Positions 54,301 to 62,005 of a stretch of 64,000 bases of DNA are shown piece by piece. This DNA is from Phaeospirillum sp. GTDB lineage: Bacteria; Pseudomonadota; Alphaproteobacteria; Rhodospirillales; Magnetospirillaceae. The notes under the pieces were generated by a model. It worked only from the letters and a program-made list of their open reading frames with translations. It did no database searches and was not told where the DNA came from. The stretch is taken from assembly GCA_030651575.1 (NCBI GenBank), contig JAUSFB010000027.1, positions 186,001 through 250,000 of the forward strand, written 5' to 3'. The number at the start of each line of letters is the position of its first letter. Positions within the stretch are counted from its first letter, which is position 1. The translations under genes were made by a program, and so were the position numbers.

Positions 54301-55723
54301 CATCGAGAGCGCGATCCAGGCTGACGTGGATGCCTCCGTTGGTGGCATACCCAATCAGCGGAGGTTCTCGCTGCTGATCAGCGATCTCGGCAATGCGGAA
54401 TTGGCACGCAGCGTCTTCCGCCGAATCACACAGATCTGGCCGAGAGAACCCCATTATGCGGCGCACTTGGCACGCCACCTAATGTACGAAGACCCTAAAG
54501 ATATAAACGGAGCGGTGCTACAGGCCGAGTTTGCTGAAAAATTGCCCGAGGGGGAGGGGGACGCTGCACTGGTTCACGTCTCAGGTATGGCCCATCGGCT
54601 CCGCATGGAACAGCTTCTCAAGGAGGCGGCAATCGAGGGCCGCGCGCTCACCGAGATCGAACCCGAAGTCCTGGCAGATTATGAGATGGCGGTTGATTAT
54701 TTCGATCGGTCCACACAACTCAAACCGTCAAATGAGCACGGTCTGGTCGCAACCATTCAAACCGTCTCAAGTCTACTTCGGCATTCGATTAGGCTTTCCG
54801 GCACGAACAATTTGGCCGAATTCCTGCGCTCCCGGTCTACATCGCCGTACATGCAGGCCCTCGCCCTCGCAGAAGAGAATATCGATTTAATGCGCAACCG
54901 TCCACGAATCTCGATTCGGGCGGAAAAGACCATTGCTGAGTGGAACAACGTCTACGGAAATACCGAAAGAGTCGTGTCTGATCTCAGGGCATTGGCTGCG
55001 CGCCATGAGGATATCGGTGTTCGGCGCGCGCTATGTGCCGCGATCGTCGCGCGCTCGAAGCACATGTGGGGCTCGATGAGCCAGGGAGACCTTCGTACCG
55101 TGGCCGTGATGATGGAAAAGAACATCCTTCAGCAGGGCGTCCAGGATGCTGATATTCGGCGCTGGTTCTCGGCCTATCGACACCTGAACAACTTCGACGA
55201 GACGGTTGCCATCCAGCGCTTCATCGATTGGCACGGATTAAATCCAAAATCGGTCGAACCGCCCTACTACCTAGTTGCCCTGAACTTCCTTCGCTGGCTC
55301 TCTTCTCGGGGTTCCCGCGAAGCCCTGGCCGGCGAAATCAATCGCTGGATCGGAATCTGCCAAAATAACCATCCTTATGGCAGCCGATCGTGGTCCTACG
55401 AGTGGCTCGAAAAGGCAGGAGACAAATGCGGGCTGGCGCATTTCAGAAATGACTTGGATTTCGATCCACCGTCCATGATCAAGAAACAAGATCTTGGCAA
55501 ACTTGAAGCACGGCTGGAGCGTGTGGAGGGGACGCTACGTGGGTACCGGGGCCCGCAACTTGCTATCCTCGATCTTGGGTCGAACCTTTTTGCCAAGATC
55601 ATCCCTCTTGAGCGCTTGTCGAAAGATGATGAAGGCAAGCGCATTTCGGCGTTCTTGTCGTTTTCTTACGACGGGTTAATCGGTTGGGACCCGAGACTGA
55701 TCGGACGTTACCAGCGGCAATGA
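51380..55723 (+). CDS. APH-like kinase fused to SAMD9-like STAND NTPase, 1447 aa
   Basis: Residues about 1-380 look like an aminoglycoside-phosphotransferase/kinase fold: a strand with Lys55 (GIHVLKVDV), catalytic loop HGDCHSQN (214-221) and metal-binding Asp239 in LIDFA. Residues about 415-660 show blocks seen before SAMD9-like NTPases (APWTFIIDFRT, FGIDFRRGMPIEWAELAQHL). A P-loop of the GGTT type follows (HEPSAGGTTLARRLAW, 694-709), a Walker-B-like strand (SSLPLLVVLESS), and a helical, repeat-like C-terminus (about 950-1400). STAND NTPases are sensor switches of antiviral or cell-death response; here a small-molecule or protein kinase would be the effector. Single gene, flanked by related dyads. 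Confidence 0.72.
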   Translation: MQTQMSVIVAKFLEDIRKNHGIKVEIRDPLTMGKSGAFVAIVDCSGNLDGIHVLKVDVLPINWVGEEARHEKAIAEGAFSGKIPQIALSVKSEHHYCMLIKLAGRSLIKWHPLIADHGLFRSAYAEFSKIAWTPNLFTLGPQQSAREVIATLMGYKLFEQEGGRIDRNVSEFISAEILVAPMFLFQGQVLPNPVFFAKSGPDKPQLRPLLGPTHGDCHSQNLFVKAGEDACVHDINLIDFATYQSSLPLFFDHAYLELATLLRRLDSLGSVRWYKLVEALATDNSVTAVDPSERGWLEDILKAREVAKELAFKQYDDRQDDLQLQMLLAQVAAGLAFLHKVPRAGSGSAGLTPEQYSQSFIWSTVFLKRILSLVNMDLAGIFPGETAIPWPSRFAKGPRSVDQSSDVSLRLEDSGFNILVLGNDLEALPPEIASAPWTFIIDFRTAPPAEDEREASPRMFRQSWPGQPAPDLKILHRGSIWYFANGRSDISDASPTSTTLEWKRKYKRFIEDLLHKISEFHSPKNVRCFVIADGLSNDIVGKVVEAIDTEFHETLAPVVVTNINGVLPNIDGVELRQLDFDTIVTGLGGERAATLSNTVALLPQRSKEGISLVAIPDGILSRVSRDLTVIYRARAHSAPEGRSFGIDFRRGMPIEWAELAQHLDVPRERAFEAHRKQIEEAIEASGNRTVNLLHEPSAGGTTLARRLAWTFMERVPTVIVDQVSSDTSSYLRDIFQLSSLPLLVVLESSILTESEREGLLQQLREDNTRAVFLWVSRAVNKHGADNVLSSELSDDETQMFLDAYLDQVSDQSRQSQLRQLASPSTPRERRNPFFFGLTAFGEGFVGVEKLVEDVLIGARSKIAKELLTDLAFVSLYNSEGFPANEFDELCDTLNDGNAPVEDGSLFILRTDGHVRVSHTLLARLVLAKLARKEEQWRADISLFSMMLISHLNKLRNSAADRVQNLVKALFITRDIESAIQADVDASVGGIPNQRRFSLLISDLGNAELARSVFRRITQIWPREPHYAAHLARHLMYEDPKDINGAVLQAEFAEKLPEGEGDAALVHVSGMAHRLRMEQLLKEAAIEGRALTEIEPEVLADYEMAVDYFDRSTQLKPSNEHGLVATIQTVSSLLRHSIRLSGTNNLAEFLRSRSTSPYMQALALAEENIDLMRNRPRISIRAEKTIAEWNNVYGNTERVVSDLRALAARHEDIGVRRALCAAIVARSKHMWGSMSQGDLRTVAVMMEKNILQQGVQDADIRRWFSAYRHLNNFDETVAIQRFIDWHGLNPKSVEPPYYLVALNFLRWLSSRGSREALAGEINRWIGICQNNHPYGSRSWSYEWLEKAGDKCGLAHFRNDLDFDPPSMIKKQDLGKLEARLERVEGTLRGYRGPQLAILDLGSNLFAKIIPLERLSKDDEGKRISAFLSFSYDGLIGWDPRLIGRYQRQ

Positions 55724-55816
55724 CCGGCAGGGCGCTAACCTGCCGTGAAGAACGGGCGTCGCCAAGGCCGCCTACAGGAGCGTCCGCCGCCTCAGTCCGA
55801 CGCCCCATTCCCTGAA

Positions 55817-55838
55817 CTTACATCATGTAAGCTCGTGC
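55817..55838. repeat. CTTAC-N5-GTAAG dyad, right of the STAND gene
   Basis: CTTAC-ATCAT-GTAAG followed by CTCGTGCC. It matches the left dyad (50837-50858) except for C to T changes, but its outer left arm is lost. The pair brackets the STAND gene in direct orientation. Confidence 0.55.
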
Positions 55839-55996
55839 CAGGACCACCCCCGGAATCCCGCCCAGGCCTCCACCAATGCAGCATGCAGGGTCTTGGTGCG
55901 ACAGTCTACGGTGATGATTTTCATAGATAAATCGGTCGTTCTTCCGGCAATTGGCCCATAGCATGTGGTCAATGGCCCCCCAGTGGAGAACGACAA

Positions 55997-56440
55997 ATGT
56001 CCACCCTGACCAAGCTGAAGCTCGCCAATGCCTCGCGCAAGCCCGTCGAGGAAACCCCGCAGGAACGGATGCGCTCGCGCATGACCGAACACCTGACCGA
56101 GCAGTTGGCGATGGCCACCGCCCTCGTCGAAGGTCGCCCCTATGCGGCCACCCGCACCGTGACCAAGAAGAACGACGATGGCAGCACGGTGACCGTCGAA
56201 CGCGACAAGCGCCTGCGCCCCTGGTACTGGCACGACCTGAGCGGCAAGTGGTTCCTCGAACTCCGCTACGCCAACACCGTGCTGAGCCTCGCCAAGGACC
56301 AGAACGCCATTGAGATCGGGACCAAGGACAAGCTCGTCCCGACGATCCAGACGGTGATCGAAGCCGTGAAGGCGGGCGAGCTGGATGCCGCGATGAATGC
56401 GGCGCTTGCTTCGCGCAAGAAGCCCGGCAAGGCCGCCTGA
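55997..56440 (+). CDS. DUF6641 family protein
   Basis: A 147-aa basic protein: MSTLTKLKLANASRKPVEE at the start, a helical region, RLRPWYWHDLSGKWFLELRY, AIEIGTKDKLVPTIQTVIE and a KPGKAA tail. This fits the DUF6641 family often found in islands and prophages; function unknown. Ribosome site GGAGAA. It lies alone between the STAND and ABC-3C modules and ends three bases before a palindrome. Confidence 0.65.
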   Translation: MSTLTKLKLANASRKPVEETPQERMRSRMTEHLTEQLAMATALVEGRPYAATRTVTKKNDDGSTVTVERDKRLRPWYWHDLSGKWFLELRYANTVLSLAKDQNAIEIGTKDKLVPTIQTVIEAVKAGELDAAMNAALASRKKPGKAA

Positions 56441-56442
56441 CT

Positions 56443-56457
56443 GTTACCTCAGGTAAC
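56443..56457. repeat. GTTACC-N3-GGTAAC palindrome, copy 2
   Basis: GTTACC-TCA-GGTAAC, two bases after the stop of the DUF6641 gene and twelve bases before the 32-bp repeat. Too short for a terminator. Confidence 0.6.
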
Positions 56458-56469
56458 GCTTTCCTGCCG

Positions 56470-56501
56470 TGCGTGGCGACATGCACGGCAGAGCCATGAT
56501 G
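56470..56501 (+). repeat. 32-bp direct repeat, left of ABC-3C operon
   Basis: The 32 bases starting TGCGTGGCGACATGCACGGC and ending GAGCCATGATG are exactly repeated at 60154-60185. The two copies bracket the three-gene operon, which starts 150 bases after this one. Confidence 0.85.
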
Positions 56502-56594
56502 AGTTGTCGATATGCACTCGCCTCGGAGGCTATGGAAGCTCAATAGGGCGCGCCACCAGGGTGAGCAAACGTTCTGTCTGAAGCTCTTCCCCAC

Positions 56595-56623
56595 TTGACA
56601 ATTTTCAGTAGAGCGCCTGGAAT
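56595..56623 (+). promoter_or_regulatory. Promoter of the ABC-3C operon
   Basis: A perfect -35 TTGACA (56595-56600), 17-base spacer and TGGAAT as -10 (56618-56623). Transcription would start near 56630, upstream of the ATG at 56652, which argues against the earlier in-frame TTG and ATG codons. Confidence 0.5.
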
Positions 56624-56651
56624 GCCCGCCTCACTTGAGGCTCCAGGCAGC

Positions 56652-57650
56652 ATGAGACATTACCACCGCGACATTCTGGCCCTCGACGATGACGAACTGG
56701 AACTTTTCGTCTTTGACTGGATGCGTCAGAAAGAGAAGGGATACGTAAAAGTCGAGCGTTTCTCGGGGTCCAGTGACATGGGGCGTGATGTCGTCGGGTT
56801 TCTGAGCGACGGACTCCATGAGGGGCCTTGGCACAACTATCAGTGCAAGCAGTTGGGGCGAACATTGCAGCCAGGAAACGTGATCCTGGAGCTGGGCAAA
56901 ATTCTTTATTTCAGTTTTACGGGCGCGTTCACCACTCCTTCTGCATACACGTTCATTGCGCCAAAAGGGACTAGCCGCAAGGCCGAGCAGCTCATTTTCA
57001 ACCCAAGCCAACTCAAGGAAGCGTTGTTAACCGGATGGGAAGATCAGTGTGCGCGCAAGATCATAAAGAATGTAGTTATCCCGCTTGATGCCCCTTTAAG
57101 GACGCACATCGAAGCATTCGACTTTGCCGCCGTGAGCCGCCAAGGCATCAACAACATCCTTGCGGATTCGTTTATAAACCCCGTGCTGGTGCAGTGGTTC
57201 GGAGCCGACCCAGGCCCCCCGCCAAAAGGGACAGTGCCGCCCGAGGTGCTTGCCACTGAAACGGAATATGTCGGCCAGCTCTTGACGTCTTATGGCGAAC
57301 GGGATGGTTGCGAGTACTCCTGTTGCGCCGACGTTGCGGACCACCCTGAACACGTCGAACACCTAAGCTACCAGCGTGAACGCTTTTTTCAGGCCGATAG
57401 CTTTAATCGGCACTTCCGAGATAACACTATGCCCGTTGAATTGGCAGATCTTCACAATGACATCTATCATGACACGGTCCAGACGCATCGAGCTAAACAC
57501 GAAGATTCTCTGGCCCGCGTTGATGCTGTCATGGATCGAGCGGCGGCAGCCACGCCGGGTGGACCCTTGGCTAAATATGCCCGTGTCCCGATTAAGCAGG
57601 GCATTTGCCACCACTTCGTAAACGATGGTCGGTGGAAATGGCAGAAATAG
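56652..57650 (+). CDS. ABC-3C effector: restriction-endonuclease-like protein
   Basis: 332 aa from ATG 56652 (GAGG upstream). The N-terminal third looks like a PD-(D/E)xK nuclease: ERFSGSSDMGRDVVGF with Asp42 and Asp46, then YQCKQLG with Lys66. The C-terminal part (VQWFGADPGPPPKGTVPP, YQRERFFQADSFNRHFRD, HAKHEDS-like helices) fits the ABC-three-component C-terminal region that joins effectors to the ATPase. It should cut nucleic acid when released by the partner ABC protein. Its stop lies inside the next gene. Confidence 0.75.
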   Translation: MRHYHRDILALDDDELELFVFDWMRQKEKGYVKVERFSGSSDMGRDVVGFLSDGLHEGPWHNYQCKQLGRTLQPGNVILELGKILYFSFTGAFTTPSAYTFIAPKGTSRKAEQLIFNPSQLKEALLTGWEDQCARKIIKNVVIPLDAPLRTHIEAFDFAAVSRQGINNILADSFINPVLVQWFGADPGPPPKGTVPPEVLATETEYVGQLLTSYGERDGCEYSCCADVADHPEHVEHLSYQRERFFQADSFNRHFRDNTMPVELADLHNDIYHDTVQTHRAKHEDSLARVDAVMDRAAAATPGGPLAKYARVPIKQGICHHFVNDGRWKWQK

Positions 57651-58129
57651 CCGAGGACCTCGCCGGAGCAACGGCAAAACTGTTCAATAGTCCGCTTGAG
57701 ACCGGATTACGAGCCGTCTTCATTTTGGAAGCCGTCTATCCGCTGACCATTGATCTCTCGCGGCTCACTTGGCTTGACCACCTCGTAGTTCATACTGGCG
57801 ACATAAATGGGCCTCAAAGCCTCCATGTCCCTGTGCCCGGTCGGAACGGTGAGCTGCTCGTGCGGCGCCGTCTAATTGAAGAGAGCCTCACGCTGATGAG
57901 GCGTCTCCACCTTGTAGAGGCTGTTGCAGAAGCCAGTGGTGTTGCCTACCGGGCAAGTGATGAGGCCCCAGCACTAATTATGCTCATGCGCAGCAAATAT
58001 TCGACGGAGTTAAAAAAACGAGCAGAGTGGCTCGTTACGCATATTGATATCGACCATCCGGCGATGATGGCGAAGTTGATAAATCCGAGCATTAATCGAT
58101 GGTTTGTGGAGTTCCTGGATGATGTGTAG
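57638..58129 (+). CDS. ABC-3C middle component
   Basis: 163 aa from ATG 57638, overlapping the effector gene by 13 bases. FNSPLETGLRAVFILEAVYP, LSRLTWLDHLVVHTGDINGP, SLHVPVPGRNGELLVRRRL and LTLMRRLHLVE are typical of ABC-3C middle-component type 2 proteins, small helical adaptors. It should bridge the effector and ATPase. An ABC ATPase follows after 17 bases. Confidence 0.8.
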   Translation: MAEIAEDLAGATAKLFNSPLETGLRAVFILEAVYPLTIDLSRLTWLDHLVVHTGDINGPQSLHVPVPGRNGELLVRRRLIEESLTLMRRLHLVEAVAEASGVAYRASDEAPALIMLMRSKYSTELKKRAEWLVTHIDIDHPAMMAKLINPSINRWFVEFLDDV

Positions 58130-58146
58130 CCGAGCTGAGGTGGAAC

Positions 58147-60012
58147 GTGCGTCCATCGATTAAAATCCGTCACCTAGTTTTTACAGGGCCAGACGTTGAG
58201 CCAGCGCGAATGGACTTTTCATCCAATCTTGCAATGGTCTATGGCGCATCCAATACAGGCAAGTCGTTCGCGGTAAAAGCAATCGATTTCATGCTTGGAG
58301 GATCGACTGCACTGCCAGACATCGGTGAGCGCAATGGCTATGACCGCATTTGGGTTGGAATGTCTGCGGGCGATGATGGCGATATTACCCTTACACGCGC
58401 TATCGCCGGAGGAAGCTTTGAGGTCGCGGGAGGATTGATCACCTCTCATTCTGGACGGCAAAATATGCGGCCTTTGTCTGCGCGTCACGATCCAGACCGA
58501 CCTGATAATGTGTCTCACTACCTTCTTCAATGTGTTGGACTCTCGGGTCAGCAGATTGCTGTCGATGCCAACGGCAAGAAGCGTTACATGAGCTTTCGCG
58601 ACCTAGCCCGCTATTGCGTTACTGATGAAACGTCGATCCAGAGTGAGCAATCTCCGGCCCAAAGTGGCCAACATTTGAGCGCGACACGAGAGCGCAGCGT
58701 TCTGAAGTTATTGCTGACGGGCGTTGACGACGACGCGGTTGTCGAGATTCTTGACCGAAAGACTTTCAGCACATCGAAGACCGCCAAAATTGAGGTGTTT
58801 GACGAAATGCTCGCAAACATCGATGCTGAAATTGAGGGTGATTATCCTGACATTGGTGAATTGCCTGACCAAGAACGTCGTCTAGAGGAGACGTTCATTG
58901 CAGCGCAGGCCGAAGTCGAAACTGCGCAGCATTCAGTCCACAGGCTTTTTGCCAGCAAGAGAAGCGCCGCTAATAGCATAGAAAATCAAGAAACTCGTCT
59001 TTCAGAGATCGACGTAAATTTATCTCGCTTTTCTCAACTCGATGAAATTTATTCCTCCGACATCGATCGCCTTGAAGCGCTCGAAGAGGCGGGGTTCTTA
59101 ATTGGTCTCGGCGGGGCTAAGGACTGCCCATTATGCGGTGCTCAGCCTGAATCCCAGCACCATAATCATACCATTGACGAAGTCTCCCGCGTGCGAGAAG
59201 CCGCCGAGCGTGAGATTGGAAAGATAAACGTGCAACGCGTTGATCTCACTCGGACAGTTGAAGATCTGTGCGTAGAAAGAGTTCGAATTGCAGAACAACT
59301 GCCAGGGAAACGCGAGCGCCTTGAGCAGATTGAGGCTGAGATTAATCGCATAGCACCTGTGGCGCTGGAAGCTCGCCGACAACTTGATGAACTGATGGTG
59401 GCCCGCGACCGCGTCAAACACGGCCTTACACTTATTGAAAGCAGGCAGGCACTCGTCAAAAAGCGTGACGAATTAGCTGCGCTAAAGCCAGCGCGACGAC
59501 AGGAGAAGCCTCAGCTTGGCGTCAGTGGTGTTGTTGCTCACGAATTCGCCCAGACTGTAAGTCGTGTTCTGACCGAATGGCACTTTCCCGGCAACCGGCA
59601 CGTGGCCTGGGATGATGATGCGTATGACCTGCGTATTGATGGTAAACGCCGCCGCGATAATGGCAAGGGCGTCCGTGCCATCACGCATGCGGCATTCAAA
59701 GTGGCGCTATTAATATTTGCGCGAGAGCATGATCTTGCCCACCCAGGCTTCGTCATCCTTGATACGCCATTGCTCACCTATCGTGACCCGATGGCCTCTC
59801 GCGAGGGCGAGCTTACTGCGGACGAGCGCCAAGTGGCCGAGAGTTCGCTTAAAGAGCACTTCTTCCGACATTTGGCTGCAACTAGCAGCATGGGGCAGTT
59901 CATCATCGTCGAGAACGTTGATCCGCCTGCGAACATCCTTGAGATAGGCAACGTTGAGACGTTTTTTGGTGGCCGGAAAGGCGCGCGGTACGGGCTCTTT
60001 CCCCACCGGTAG
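58147..60012 (+). CDS. ABC-3C ATPase (Rad50/SMC-like)
   Basis: 621 aa from GTG 58147 (GAGG upstream). Walker A GASNTGKS (33-40), long coiled coils about 215-450 with CPLCG at 327-331 at the hairpin apex like a zinc hook, a signature-type region NGKGVRAITHAAFKVALLI (505-523) and Walker B FVILDTP (535-541). DUF3732-like layout. In ABC-3C systems this subunit senses nucleic acid or ends and controls the effector. Last gene of the operon, 141 bases before the second 32-bp repeat. Confidence 0.85.
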   Translation: MRPSIKIRHLVFTGPDVEPARMDFSSNLAMVYGASNTGKSFAVKAIDFMLGGSTALPDIGERNGYDRIWVGMSAGDDGDITLTRAIAGGSFEVAGGLITSHSGRQNMRPLSARHDPDRPDNVSHYLLQCVGLSGQQIAVDANGKKRYMSFRDLARYCVTDETSIQSEQSPAQSGQHLSATRERSVLKLLLTGVDDDAVVEILDRKTFSTSKTAKIEVFDEMLANIDAEIEGDYPDIGELPDQERRLEETFIAAQAEVETAQHSVHRLFASKRSAANSIENQETRLSEIDVNLSRFSQLDEIYSSDIDRLEALEEAGFLIGLGGAKDCPLCGAQPESQHHNHTIDEVSRVREAAEREIGKINVQRVDLTRTVEDLCVERVRIAEQLPGKRERLEQIEAEINRIAPVALEARRQLDELMVARDRVKHGLTLIESRQALVKKRDELAALKPARRQEKPQLGVSGVVAHEFAQTVSRVLTEWHFPGNRHVAWDDDAYDLRIDGKRRRDNGKGVRAITHAAFKVALLIFAREHDLAHPGFVILDTPLLTYRDPMASREGELTADERQVAESSLKEHFFRHLAATSSMGQFIIVENVDPPANILEIGNVETFFGGRKGARYGLFPHR

Positions 60013-60054
60013 CAAATCGCTCTTTCGTGGACTTTTCCCGCCTACCTAATACGT

Positions 60055-60105
60055 TGGGGACTGGGGCCTCCCCAATGAGCACTGCACGGGCGCGACCGGT
60101 CTGCC
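60055..60105 (+). repeat. Degenerate repeat, copy A
   Basis: Contains GAGCACTGCACGGGCGCG and CCGGTCTGC; shares GAGCACTG-CCGGGCGCG-CCGG-CTGC with 60594-60650. A match to the third copy (63492-63539) is weaker. Confidence 0.4.
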
Positions 60106-60153
60106 GCGCCAAGCTCAAAGTCGCGTACAAGGCTGCATAGAGTTCAAGGGCCA

Positions 60154-60185
60154 TGCGTGGCGACATGCACGGCAGAGCCATGATG
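60154..60185 (+). repeat. 32-bp direct repeat, right of ABC-3C operon
   Basis: Exact copy of 56470-56501, same orientation. It lies between the ABC ATPase gene and the convergent zinc-binding gene. Confidence 0.85.
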
Positions 60186-60220
60186 GCACCGCCGTGCTGC
60201 CGAACGGATTTTGAATGTCC

Positions 60221-60481
60221 TTACTTCGCCGCCTTCCGAGCGTCGCGCAACTTCTCCATATAGGCAACGCTGTGCACGCAATCTCCGTTCCGCTCGTGGT
60301 GTTCGAAATGAGGCTCGTTCTGGTCGCCACCGAATGGACGAACGGGCTTGTCACACCCAATGCAGCGGAAGTCCGGCTGATCCACGCCCTTTTCTTCCGC
60401 CTCTGCCCGGAAGCGTAGCGCCTCTTCAAGGCTGATGTCATTGCCATCAAGCTTGCAGTGGGTTGCCCTCTCGAACTCCAT
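60221..60481 (-). CDS. Small zinc-binding protein, CoiA-like finger
   Basis: An 86-aa protein with AAGGAGAG before its ATG. FRCIGCDKPVRPFGG and PHFEHHERNGDC give Cys-x2-Cys and His-x2-His ligands, as in the zinc region of CoiA-type proteins associated with DNA uptake or nucleases, but here without the nuclease part. Role unknown. It is convergent to the ABC-3C operon. Confidence 0.7.
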   Translation of the reverse strand: MEFERATHCKLDGNDISLEEALRFRAEAEEKGVDQPDFRCIGCDKPVRPFGGDQNEPHFEHHERNGDCVHSVAYMEKLRDARKAAK

Positions 60482-60593
60482 GATCGGTCTCTCCTTTCAG
60501 GTTGCATCCAGGCCGTCAGGCATAGCCCAGGCGACGGGGGTTGGCAATCGTGGTCCAAATTCTCAGTTAATGCTCGAAATCCTGTGCCAGTAC

Positions 60594-60650
60594 GCTGGTA
60601 GCTGGGACGGCTGCGACGAGCACTGTCCGGGCGCGGCCGGACTGCGCAGG
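60594..60650 (+). repeat. Degenerate repeat, copy B
   Basis: Contains GGTAGCTGGG, GACGAGCACTG and CCGGGCGCGG in order; the first two blocks and CCGGGCGC recur at 63492-63539. Followed 30 bases later by a GTTACC-N3-GGTAAC palindrome. Confidence 0.45.
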
Positions 60651-60679
60651 GGCATTCCGCCGCTTGCGGCTTGCCCCGT

Positions 60680-60694
60680 GTTACCGCCGGTAAC
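60680..60694. repeat. GTTACC-N3-GGTAAC palindrome, copy 3
   Basis: GTTACC-GCC-GGTAAC, identical to copy 4 at 63429. It lies in the gap between two minus-strand small genes. Confidence 0.6.
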
Positions 60695-60748
60695 GCTCCT
60701 TACCCCAACCGGACGAGCGCCCGCTGAACCAGCGGCCATCTCTGGCAT

Positions 60749-60937
60749 TCAGAGTTCCCAAATGTTCCAAACGATGCTGAACGCCTCGCCCAACGTCATC
60801 CCTTGCCGTGCTTCCATGACTGCCTTCGTGGCGCGGGCCATGGCAGCCGGGCTGTTCTCATCCAATGATCGGGACATCCTCAATGCCTCCAGAACAACCA
60901 AACGCATAGGGTGTTCCTTGACGATAAGTTCCTTCAT
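60749..60937 (-). CDS. Small hypothetical protein, 62 aa
   Basis: 62 aa from ATG 60937 with GGTGGAGGG upstream; a start at 61024 would overlap the next gene and lacks a ribosome site. Helical (LVVLEALRMSRSLDENSPAA, AVMEARQGMTLGEAFSIVWN). No family recognised. It follows a secreted protein gene by 62 bases. Confidence 0.5.
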   Translation of the reverse strand: MKELIVKEHPMRLVVLEALRMSRSLDENSPAAMARATKAVMEARQGMTLGEAFSIVWNIWEL

Positions 60938-60999
60938 GCCCTCCACCTTCGGCGTTCCAGGCACATTCTCTCGGAAAAGAGTTCGGCGAAAGCCATCCC

Positions 61000-61431
61000 T
61001 CAGAAATTCCGCGCCCGTTCGCACCGCCGCACACCTTCATCCTCGATGGCCTTGCGGTCGCTCTTGGGCAGATCGATAACGGTGCGCTGGTAGACGAGGT
61101 AGGTCTCGCAATCGTATTCGAGGACATACTTGAAGCACAAATGGTCGGCCTCGGGGTCGCCGTCGTTGTAGTCGCGGATGGCATTGGTGATCAGCTTGCC
61201 GTAGCGGTCGGTAATCTGCGTCATCCTGATGAAGGCGTCCAGGTCGGCTTCGGCGGTGATCTTCAGGTCGTTGTCGCGAGTCCACATATGCCAGCGCAGG
61301 CGCTCGACCAGCACGGCCGAGATTGGCGAAAGCTTGAGGCGATGAATTTGGCAGGCATCGTTGACGGCGAGGGCCTCGCCCATTGCCAGCATGAGAAGGC
61401 CCGACAGGCCGATCACAGCGATTTTTCTCAT
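61000..61431 (-). CDS. Secreted hypothetical protein, 143 aa
   Basis: 143 aa from ATG 61431, after GAGGCAAGA. A clear signal peptide (MRKIAVIGLSGLLMLAMGEA, cleavage near LAVND), then a helical domain with four cysteines that could form disulfides (CQIHRLKLSP, LCFKYVLEYDCETYLVYQ, RRCERARNF). Unknown function. One of several small exported proteins on this strand. Confidence 0.6.
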   Translation of the reverse strand: MRKIAVIGLSGLLMLAMGEALAVNDACQIHRLKLSPISAVLVERLRWHMWTRDNDLKITAEADLDAFIRMTQITDRYGKLITNAIRDYNDGDPEADHLCFKYVLEYDCETYLVYQRTVIDLPKSDRKAIEDEGVRRCERARNF

Positions 61432-61459
61432 TCTTGCCTCATCGGCACACAGGGCAGAC

Positions 61460-61948
61460 CTAATTGATGGGTCCCCGATCCGGCTGCTCCCACTGGCTGT
61501 GCGCCGGGCAGCGCATTTCCTTGGAATTAAGGGTGCAATGATTGGCTCTGATGTCGGATTTGTCCAAGACGTATATCTCGGAGAATTCACCGCCAAATCG
61601 GCGAGCATACATGATGCCTACATGCTGAACACCGGCGGATCGGTCACTGCACACATTATCTGTCGCGCAGAAATAAAGCTTGAATGCCGCATATTTCGTC
61701 TCGGTTCGCTTCTGAAACACGCAGTGGTTTTTTGATATTTTGAATGTGCTTTTTGCTGCCTCCTGCAAGGCGTTCCGTGCTAGGCCATATCCCATCTCCA
61801 CAACATCGTTGATGGCTGGGATAGCGTCGCACCCGTACGCACCATCATCTAGCGCCTTAGTTGAGTTTAGGACGTTATCTAGCATGGCTCCTGCGTTCGC
61901 GCTCTGCAAGCTGGCGACGGACATTATTAATGCAACTAAATATCTCAT
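61460..61948 (-). CDS. Secreted hypothetical protein, 162 aa
   Basis: 162 aa from ATG 61948 with GGAAG upstream. Signal peptide MRYLVALIMSVASLQSANAG, then a region with five cysteines (YGCDAIPAINDVVEMGYG, NHCVFQKRTETKYAAFKLYF, CATDNVCS). No family recognised. The gap to the next exported protein gene is 28 bases, suggesting an operon. Confidence 0.6.
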   Translation of the reverse strand: MRYLVALIMSVASLQSANAGAMLDNVLNSTKALDDGAYGCDAIPAINDVVEMGYGLARNALQEAAKSTFKISKNHCVFQKRTETKYAAFKLYFCATDNVCSDRSAGVQHVGIMYARRFGGEFSEIYVLDKSDIRANHCTLNSKEMRCPAHSQWEQPDRGPIN

Positions 61949-62005
61949 TTCTGCTTCCTTCGTGATGAGGCGCATGCGGAGCGTTGATTGCCAGTCTTAA
62001 CAACG

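Noticed and set aside
55818..56594. 258-aa minus-strand open frame over the DUF6641 gene
   Set aside because: Arg/Ser/Cys-rich antisense translation; the plus-strand gene has a proper start and family pattern.
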